From DG-33 sp964345105 (GTDB lineage: Archaea > Hadarchaeota > Hadarchaeia > Hadarchaeales > Hadarchaeaceae), in contig CAYFPZ010000008.1 of the NCBI GenBank assembly GCA_964345105.1, forward strand, positions 1 to 20,141: DNA of 20,141 bases. The letters are read 5' to 3'. The position numbers and the translations under genes were made by a program. Below the pieces are notes generated by a model. That model had not been told where the DNA came from. It searched no databases and saw nothing but the letters and a program-made list of their open reading frames with translations. Shown here one piece after another: positions 16,105-20,141 of this stretch. Numbering within the stretch: position 1 is the stretch's first letter; each line of letters starts with the position of its first letter.

Positions 16105-16150
16105 TTTCCCTAATTATTCAGCCACCGTGCAAACTACTCCCTACCCATGA

Positions 16151-16163
16151 TATCGTTCCGATA
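16151..16163. promoter_or_regulatory. Palindrome, possible operator
   Basis: TATCGTTCCGATA is a perfect 5-base inverted repeat around TTC. It lies in the 342-base, strongly AT-rich gap (16064-16405) between the divergent glycyl radical enzyme operon and the binding-protein gene, and its GC content stands out there. The rest of the gap holds runs of A and T and no ORF that I can support. Confidence 0.3.
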
Positions 16164-16356
16164 CTGCTATTTTTCTAAAAAGAAGTAAAATCCATTTTAA
16201 TTACTAATTGTTCTAATTAAAAAAATTTTTAGTTTATTAACATTAATTTTTTCTAAAATTGGCCTAAAATAAAAAATTAATATTTAAAAAATATATCTTA
16301 ATATCACCATTTTTTTGTTAAAATTGTGTCCTAAAAATTAGTTAAACACACTAACC

Positions 16357-16366
16357 TTTATATATA
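16357..16366 (+). promoter_or_regulatory. Promoter of the sugar-binding protein gene
   Basis: TTTATATATA, about 45 bases before GTG 16406, predicts a start near 16385 and a short leader that contains GGTGA (16397-16401) 4 bases before the GTG. The GTG start is therefore well supported. Confidence 0.6.
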
Positions 16367-16405
16367 GATATAGTATAAATTGGGTACAGAATAAGTGGTG
16401 AAACA

Positions 16406-17737
16406 GTGACACCAAGTTCGTACGACAAAAGAGGGATTTCGACAGCTTTGGTGGTTATTGCTATTGTAGTAATAGCTGCTGTAGTTGTTGCCGGAGCTTA
16501 TTTGGCTCTCCAAGCGCCAGCGCCAGGAGAAGAGGAAGAAGAAGAGGAAGAAGAAGAGGAAGAGCCAGAAGTATATCCTTCTGGAAAGAATAACCCGAAT
16601 ATTAACGCACTAGATCCGGAATTTATGCGAGACCTCGTTGACTGGGCTGGGCCTGCGAACAGTCCTTGGACCCCAGTGGGACCTTATGGTGAAACGCCCC
16701 TAAAGGTGACTGCGATACAACTTACAGACGAGGAATTAGCAATACTCAAAGGAGCGGCAGTGCAGGGCTACTATACGGCTGCGACTATTGACTTAACAGT
16801 TACTCTCTCGAATATAATGCAGAATAAGACGTTGTTAGATTATGGGATTGCAGGGAATATAGGACTCAATTCTACTGAATCAATGGCGGAACAAAACGAT
16901 TTCATAAGAAGCTTAATTCCCAGAACAGACGTGGACCTTCTTATAATCGAAGCGTGGGATACGGACGGCACAGCGCCAGCTTGCCTCGACTTGGCAGCAG
17001 CTAACCCCAACATTGGCCAAGTTTTCCTATGGGGTGCGGTAACAGGTATAGAAGCGACTGCATCTTATTTGGGCACCTCAGATGCAGATGGTTACGCAAC
17101 GGGAATTGTAGGTGCTGAAATGATTGTGCAAGCATTAGGAGGCGAGGGAAAGATAGGGATGATCGAGTTCGCATTAAAACAATATGTCAACGATTGGCGC
17201 AAAAAAGGTGCTCACGATACCTTTGACAAGTACCCAGGTATTGAGATAGTTGATATAAAGACATATACGGACACTGCTGAATGCAGAGAATTAGCCATGG
17301 GAATGCTAACGGCGCACCCTGAAATAGTAGCTATTTGGGTCCAATGGACCGAGCCATGCGCTTTTCTGGCAGCCGAAGCAGTCGAAACGCTCGGTAGGGA
17401 ACGTGAGATAATCATAGTTTCCAACGATTTGGCGGGAGAACATGGAACTGACAAAATGATAGATCCCGACTCTCCGATATTAGGGCTTGTAGATTCTAAA
17501 CCCCCAGATATGGGAGCAAATGCGGTGCGATTAGCGCTGAAGTATGCCGCGGGAAGCACTGAATTCACGCACTCCTATATTTGCACCGTAATTAGACCTA
17601 TATCCATCTACAACTTGGAGTGGGGATACCAAGAAGCTATGATGGGCGCAACAATACCAGATGCTCTCCTAGCCAGATTAGTGCAAGTCAGACCGAGCGG
17701 GTACACGGAAGACTTGTTCCCATACGGGGAAATTTAG
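16406..17737 (+). CDS. Sugar ABC transporter substrate-binding protein, membrane-anchored
   Basis: 443 residues. The N-terminus SSYDKRGISTALVVIAIVVI fits an archaeal class III (prepilin-like) signal: basic residues and Gly directly before a hydrophobic helix (about 11-36). A run of twelve Glu (42-53) forms an acidic linker where Ser/Thr-rich linkers are more usual. The rest is a periplasmic-binding-protein type I (RbsB/XylF-like) fold: DVDLLIIEAWDTDGT, GYATGIVGAEMIVQALGGEGKIG, HPEIVAIWVQWTEPCAFLAAEA and IIIVSNDLAG. It would capture sugar outside the cell and deliver it to the permeases at 10551-12561. Divergent from the glycyl radical enzyme operon; convergent with xylB. Confidence 0.9.
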   Translation: MTPSSYDKRGISTALVVIAIVVIAAVVVAGAYLALQAPAPGEEEEEEEEEEEEPEVYPSGKNNPNINALDPEFMRDLVDWAGPANSPWTPVGPYGETPLKVTAIQLTDEELAILKGAAVQGYYTAATIDLTVTLSNIMQNKTLLDYGIAGNIGLNSTESMAEQNDFIRSLIPRTDVDLLIIEAWDTDGTAPACLDLAAANPNIGQVFLWGAVTGIEATASYLGTSDADGYATGIVGAEMIVQALGGEGKIGMIEFALKQYVNDWRKKGAHDTFDKYPGIEIVDIKTYTDTAECRELAMGMLTAHPEIVAIWVQWTEPCAFLAAEAVETLGREREIIIVSNDLAGEHGTDKMIDPDSPILGLVDSKPPDMGANAVRLALKYAAGSTEFTHSYICTVIRPISIYNLEWGYQEAMMGATIPDALLARLVQVRPSGYTEDLFPYGEI

Positions 17738-17747
17738 TCTACCAAAA

Positions 17748-17770
17748 TATTTTTTTTTATTTTTTTATTT
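17748..17770 (+). terminator. Poly-T transcription stop after the binding-protein gene
   Basis: Two runs of 9 and 7 T begin 11 bases after the TAG stop. T-runs without a hairpin are the usual archaeal termination signal. Confidence 0.6.
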
Positions 17771-17850
17771 CTGCAGTACTAGTTAGAAGCATCAGACATA
17801 CACTTGGAACGCGGTTTGATAATGCTAAGTTCAAAAATTTTCGTCCTGAT

Positions 17851-19383
17851 TTACCTCTCAATAACGGAACAAAGCCTGTCGAAGCAACTTTTTAATGCGG
17901 GGTAAAGGGACTTATAGATTTCATAATATTTATCGTAAATCTTTAGGTTTTCTTTTATTGACTCCGTTCGACTTACTTTTTTGATTGTCCTTTCGCATGC
18001 CTTGCCGACGCTGCTGTATACCTTTGCCCCAACTCCGGCTAATAGGGCCGCGCCAAAAGCTGGCCCCTCTTCTACATTTATTGTAACGATCTCCGTTCCG
18101 TATACGTCTGCTTGAATCTGACGCCACAGGTTGCTCCGAGCCCCACCCCCCAAGGCGCGAATTTGGTCTATTTTAATCCCGAGGCCCCTCATTATTTCCA
18201 AGGAGTCCCTCATCCCATATGCCACACCTTCCATGACGGATCTTACCAAGTGGGGTTTTCCGTGCTGTAAGGTAAGCCCGAAGAAAACGCCCCTTGCGTT
18301 GGGGTCTCCGTGGGGGGTCCTCTCCCCAGCCAGATAGGGGAGAAAAATCAAACCCTTGCAACCGGGCTCGGCCTTGGAAGCCTTCGTGTCCAATAACACA
18401 TAAGGGTCTTCTCCCGTCAACTTTCCAGTTTGGAGTTCAAACTCCGCTAGGTTATCCCTAAACCACCTCAACGATCCTCCGGCTGAAAGCATCACCCCCA
18501 TGAGATGCCACTTCTTCGGGACCGCGTGACAGAATGTGTGAATCCGACCCTTAGGGTCTGTTTTAGGCTTATCACAGGAGGCAAAGACAACACCCGAGGT
18601 TCCTATTGAAGCCCATACCACCCCCTCTTCTATCACGCCACTCCCCACCGCTCCTGCTGCATTGTCCCCCGCACCGCTGACTACCGGGGTTCCAAGCTTT
18701 AGTCCGGTACTCTCGCTGGCTTCTCTTGAAATTTCCCCTGTAATTTCGGGCGATTCATAAACCTTGGGAAGTAAATCCTCTCGAATGTCTAGTTCATCCA
18801 GCACTTCCCCAGACCATTTCCTTTTCTTCACATCCAGAAGTGAAGTTCCAGAGGCATCAGAAACATCGGTAGCATAGTCGCCGGTTAGTTTGAATCGGAT
18901 GTAATCCTTCGGCAAAAGGATTTTATTAGACTTTTTATAAATATCGGGCTCGTTCTCCCTAACCCACAATATCTTCGGCGCCGTGAAGCCCGTGAAGGCG
19001 GGGTTGCACGTCAGTTGAATCAGTCTGTCCCTCCCGATCTTTTCCGTGATTTCGGCACATTGGGGGGCTGTCCTTTGATCGCACCAGAGAATGGCTGGTC
19101 TCAAGACTCGGTTTTTCTTATCCAGAAAAACGGACCCATGCATTTGCCCCGTTAGGCCCAAAGCGGTGACTTCCCCACTTCTCAGTTCAGAATCCTCGAG
19201 GACTTTTTTTAGACCTTTCACCGTGGCATTCCACCAGTTCTCTGGATTCTGTTCTGCCCATCCTAGTTGCGGAATGTGAAGAGGGTATTCTCCAAAGGCC
19301 TTAGAAACAACTAGCCCTTTTTCGTTGATGAGGAGGACTTTCGTGCCCGTTGTTCCCACATCTATTCCTATCAGGTAACTCAT
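17851..19383 (-). CDS. xylB: Xylulokinase (FGGY carbohydrate kinase)
   Basis: 510 residues from ATG 19383 (MSYLIGIDVG); ATG 19395 adds MGIS and is also possible. Phosphate-binding loop GTTGTK at 10-15 with D8, the xylulokinase-type GLTGQMHG at 76-83, CDQRT at 101-105, SDASGTSLLDV near 175-185, and the catalytic-type Asp D240 in SGAGDNAAGAVGSG. A C-terminal GGGARSNLWRQIQADV segment completes the FGGY fold. It phosphorylates D-xylulose or a close ketose with ATP, giving the pentose phosphate. Preceded in frame by a truncated transaldolase, and the logical partner of the isomerase at 8046 and the CUT2 importer. Confidence 0.92.
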   Translation of the reverse strand: MSYLIGIDVGTTGTKVLLINEKGLVVSKAFGEYPLHIPQLGWAEQNPENWWNATVKGLKKVLEDSELRSGEVTALGLTGQMHGSVFLDKKNRVLRPAILWCDQRTAPQCAEITEKIGRDRLIQLTCNPAFTGFTAPKILWVRENEPDIYKKSNKILLPKDYIRFKLTGDYATDVSDASGTSLLDVKKRKWSGEVLDELDIREDLLPKVYESPEITGEISREASESTGLKLGTPVVSGAGDNAAGAVGSGVIEEGVVWASIGTSGVVFASCDKPKTDPKGRIHTFCHAVPKKWHLMGVMLSAGGSLRWFRDNLAEFELQTGKLTGEDPYVLLDTKASKAEPGCKGLIFLPYLAGERTPHGDPNARGVFFGLTLQHGKPHLVRSVMEGVAYGMRDSLEIMRGLGIKIDQIRALGGGARSNLWRQIQADVYGTEIVTINVEEGPAFGAALLAGVGAKVYSSVGKACERTIKKVSRTESIKENLKIYDKYYEIYKSLYPALKSCFDRLCSVIER

Positions 19384-19398
19384 GCTAATACCCATAAG

Positions 19399-19503
19399 CT
19401 ACCCTTTTATGAGGCTGGAGGTGGTCGTTGCTCCGTCGACTGTACCCCATGAGATGGTCTCCTTGATTTCGCTCAATTTGGCTGTATCCACAAATATATC
19501 CAT
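19399..19503 (-). pseudogene. Truncated transaldolase (N-terminal remnant)
   Basis: 34 codons from ATG 19503: MDIFVDTAKLSEIKE, then WGTVDGATT. This is the start of the small transaldolase/fructose-6-phosphate aldolase (TalC/FSA-type) family, whose members begin like MKIFxDTAxxxEIKE and continue WGxVDGVTTNPSL. Here the text changes to TTTSSLIKG and stops at TAG 19399-19401. The remaining about 180 residues, including the Schiff-base lysine, are absent from the window. The frame then runs directly into xylB (TAG, CTT, ATG), as if a deletion removed the body of the enzyme. It may be kept as a short translated leader. Confidence 0.7.
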
Positions 19504-19560
19504 CACGTCGGCCTCAGACTGTCTTTAAGCAAGAACACTATTTCCAATATTCTCTCCATG

Positions 19561-19576
19561 TTTAAATATGTATAGA
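19561..19576. promoter_or_regulatory. TATA-like element, possibly bidirectional
   Basis: TTTAAATATGTATAGA reads as a TATA-like box on both strands. Rightward it is about 30 bases before ATG 19594; leftward it could serve the transaldolase remnant and xylB. Confidence 0.4.
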
Positions 19577-19593
19577 GAACAAATTCGCCGGGG

Positions 19594-19695
19594 ATGAAAA
19601 TGCCGAGACCGAGAAAGGTGACCAGAGAAGTCTTTGAGGAGATGAAGCTCGGGGGGCAAGAAGCACCTATCGAGAACCGCGAGGGAAGAAGGTAA
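19594..19695 (+). CDS. Small hypothetical protein, possibly frameshifted
   Basis: 33 codons (MKMPRPRKVTREVFEEMK...) ending at TAA 19693-19695. I do not recognise it, but the MPRPRKVTREVFEEM opening looks protein-like. After the run of six G (19651-19656) the +1 frame is open to TAA 19742-19744, giving KKHLSRTAREEG and VNEADVIVRLVD. A one-base slip in the G run would join both into about 49 residues ending 22 bases before the secG stop. It could be a broken gene, a sequencing error or chance. Confidence 0.35.
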   Translation: MKMPRPRKVTREVFEEMKLGGQEAPIENREGRR

Positions 19696-19766
19696 TAATG
19701 GTAGGGTCAATGAAGCCGACGTGATCGTCAGGCTTGTCGACTAAGATTGCTTGAAGATTAACGATT

Positions 19767-19943
19767 CTAGAACCCGAGTAAAGCTTCGCCGTAAAAACGC
19801 AGGAATATCTCAAAAATGATAATTGCAATAGTGAAAATTACCACACTTTTTGGCGAGATCTTGATGCCGTGCCCTTCCTCTTTAAAGTAACGTATCAGCC
19901 CAGCGCCCGTTGCAGGCATCTCTTCTCCTCGTCTTCTGCGCAT
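19767..19943 (-). CDS. secG: Protein translocase subunit SecG (Sec61 beta homologue)
   Basis: 58 residues. A basic N-terminus (MRRRRGEEMPATGAGLIRYF) is followed by the archaeal Sec61-beta signature KEEGHGIKISPKSVV and one membrane helix (VIFTIAIIIFEIFLRF). It is the small tail-anchored subunit of the SecYE-beta channel in the cytoplasmic membrane. The length matches the family (50-60 residues). GGTGGTG lies just before ATG 19943 and a TATA-like CTTAAACT is about 35 bases upstream. This gene is the best evidence that the DNA is archaeal. Confidence 0.93.
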   Translation of the reverse strand: MRRRRGEEMPATGAGLIRYFKEEGHGIKISPKSVVIFTIAIIIFEIFLRFYGEALLGF

Positions 19944-19973
19944 CACACCACCATCATTTTTTAGGTCTGCCAG

Positions 19974-19981
19974 AGTTTAAG
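19974..19981 (-). promoter_or_regulatory. Promoter of secG
   Basis: CTTAAACT on the minus strand, preceded by AAAAGA, about 34 bases before ATG 19943. Confidence 0.45.
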
Positions 19982-20059
19982 TCTTTTCGTCCAAGCGGCT
20001 TCGAAAATTTTTTCTGCCTACACAAATATTTGAAGGGAAAATGAGATAATTAAACTAGA

Positions 20060-20141
20060 TCAAACTGTAGCCAAATTTTGTTTCACAATTACAGCCTTGC
20101 CGTGGTCATCATCCTTGTGGAAATAATAGGTTTTTAGCCCT
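20060..20141 (-). CDS. Possible C-terminal end of a gene entering from the right
   Basis: From the window edge, one minus-strand frame stays open for 26 residues (GLKTYYFHKDDDHGKAVIV then KQNLATV) and stops at TGA 20060-20062; the other frame I checked closes early. It is too short to identify, and such a stretch could be open by chance. It contains the second copy of the 18-bp repeat. Confidence 0.3.
   Translation of the reverse strand, partial: GLKTYYFHKDDDHGKAVIVKQNLATV
20071..20088 (-). repeat. Dispersed 18-bp repeat, copy 2
   Basis: Exact copy of the 18-mer at 7771-7788 (CCAAATTTTGTTTCACAA). Same orientation; here it falls in the possible gene end upstream of secG. Confidence 0.6.

Noticed and set aside
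19399..19401. TAG between transaldolase remnant and xylB read as pyrrolysine
   Set aside because: TAG ends other normal genes here (binding protein, secG), the fused product would not be a complete transaldolase, and no pyl genes are seen.
19503..19559. 18-codon minus-strand ORF overlapping the transaldolase remnant start (TGATG)
   Set aside because: Very short, no ribosome binding site, no recognisable sequence; the overlap is likely coincidental.

Overview
The window reads as archaeal. The clearest marker is a 58-residue Sec61-beta/SecG subunit (19767-19943, minus). TATA-type promoters 25-40 bases ahead of start codons, frequent TTG and GTG starts and a substrate-binding protein with a possible class III (prepilin-like) signal peptide agree with this. 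A glycyl radical enzyme and its radical SAM activase point to an anaerobe. I cannot place it more precisely than an uncultured anaerobic archaeon. Composition looks uneven: the left end (1-3150) and the kinase region (17850-19400) appear GC-richer than the middle, and 16064-16405 is extremely AT-rich.

Layout. (1) 1-2184: two tandem paralogous right-handed beta-helix surface proteins. The first is cut by the window edge; the second has a membrane anchor and an uninterrupted collagen-like stretch. (2) 2287-3150: an HtpX-type membrane protease. (3) 3295-4494, minus: a radical SAM glycyl-radical-enzyme activase, preceded by a free-standing 57-residue glycyl radical domain whose radical glycine is replaced by alanine. 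(4) 4656-7695, minus: a three-gene export-type ABC operon (NEW3-domain surface protein, ATPase, ABC-2 permease). (5) 8046-9458: an L-fucose/arabinose-isomerase-like protein. (6) 9503-10366, minus: two tandem cupins. (7) 10551-12561: two paralogous CUT2 (ribose/xylose type) sugar permeases. (8) 12588-16063, minus: a glycyl radical enzyme core lacking its C-terminal glycyl domain, the single-domain sugar ABC ATPase (ATGA overlap) and a small anchored protein. (9) 16406-17737: the sugar-binding protein. (10) 17851-19503, minus: xylulokinase preceded by a truncated transaldolase remnant. (11) 19594-20141: a doubtful small ORF, SecG and a possible gene end.

How it fits together. Binding protein, two permeases and one ATPase make a complete CUT2 importer, although its genes lie on both strands. 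The isomerase-like protein and xylulokinase are what would take an imported pentose or related sugar to a ketose phosphate, and the transaldolase remnant shows the locus once carried a further pentose-phosphate enzyme. The glycyl radical enzyme is of the dehydratase/lyase type (GCVEP motif) and is translationally coupled to the transporter ATPase, so a sugar- or polyol-derived substrate is a reasonable inference.

The most unusual feature is the split glycyl radical enzyme. The 784-residue core stops where the glycyl radical domain should begin, and the missing 57 residues are a separate gene about 9.2 kb away on the same strand beside the activase. That gene has its own promoter-like element, Shine-Dalgarno site and ATG, yet its radical motif reads RVAAYSA instead of RVAGYSA. 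It is either a split enzyme with an altered radical site or a pathway caught during decay.
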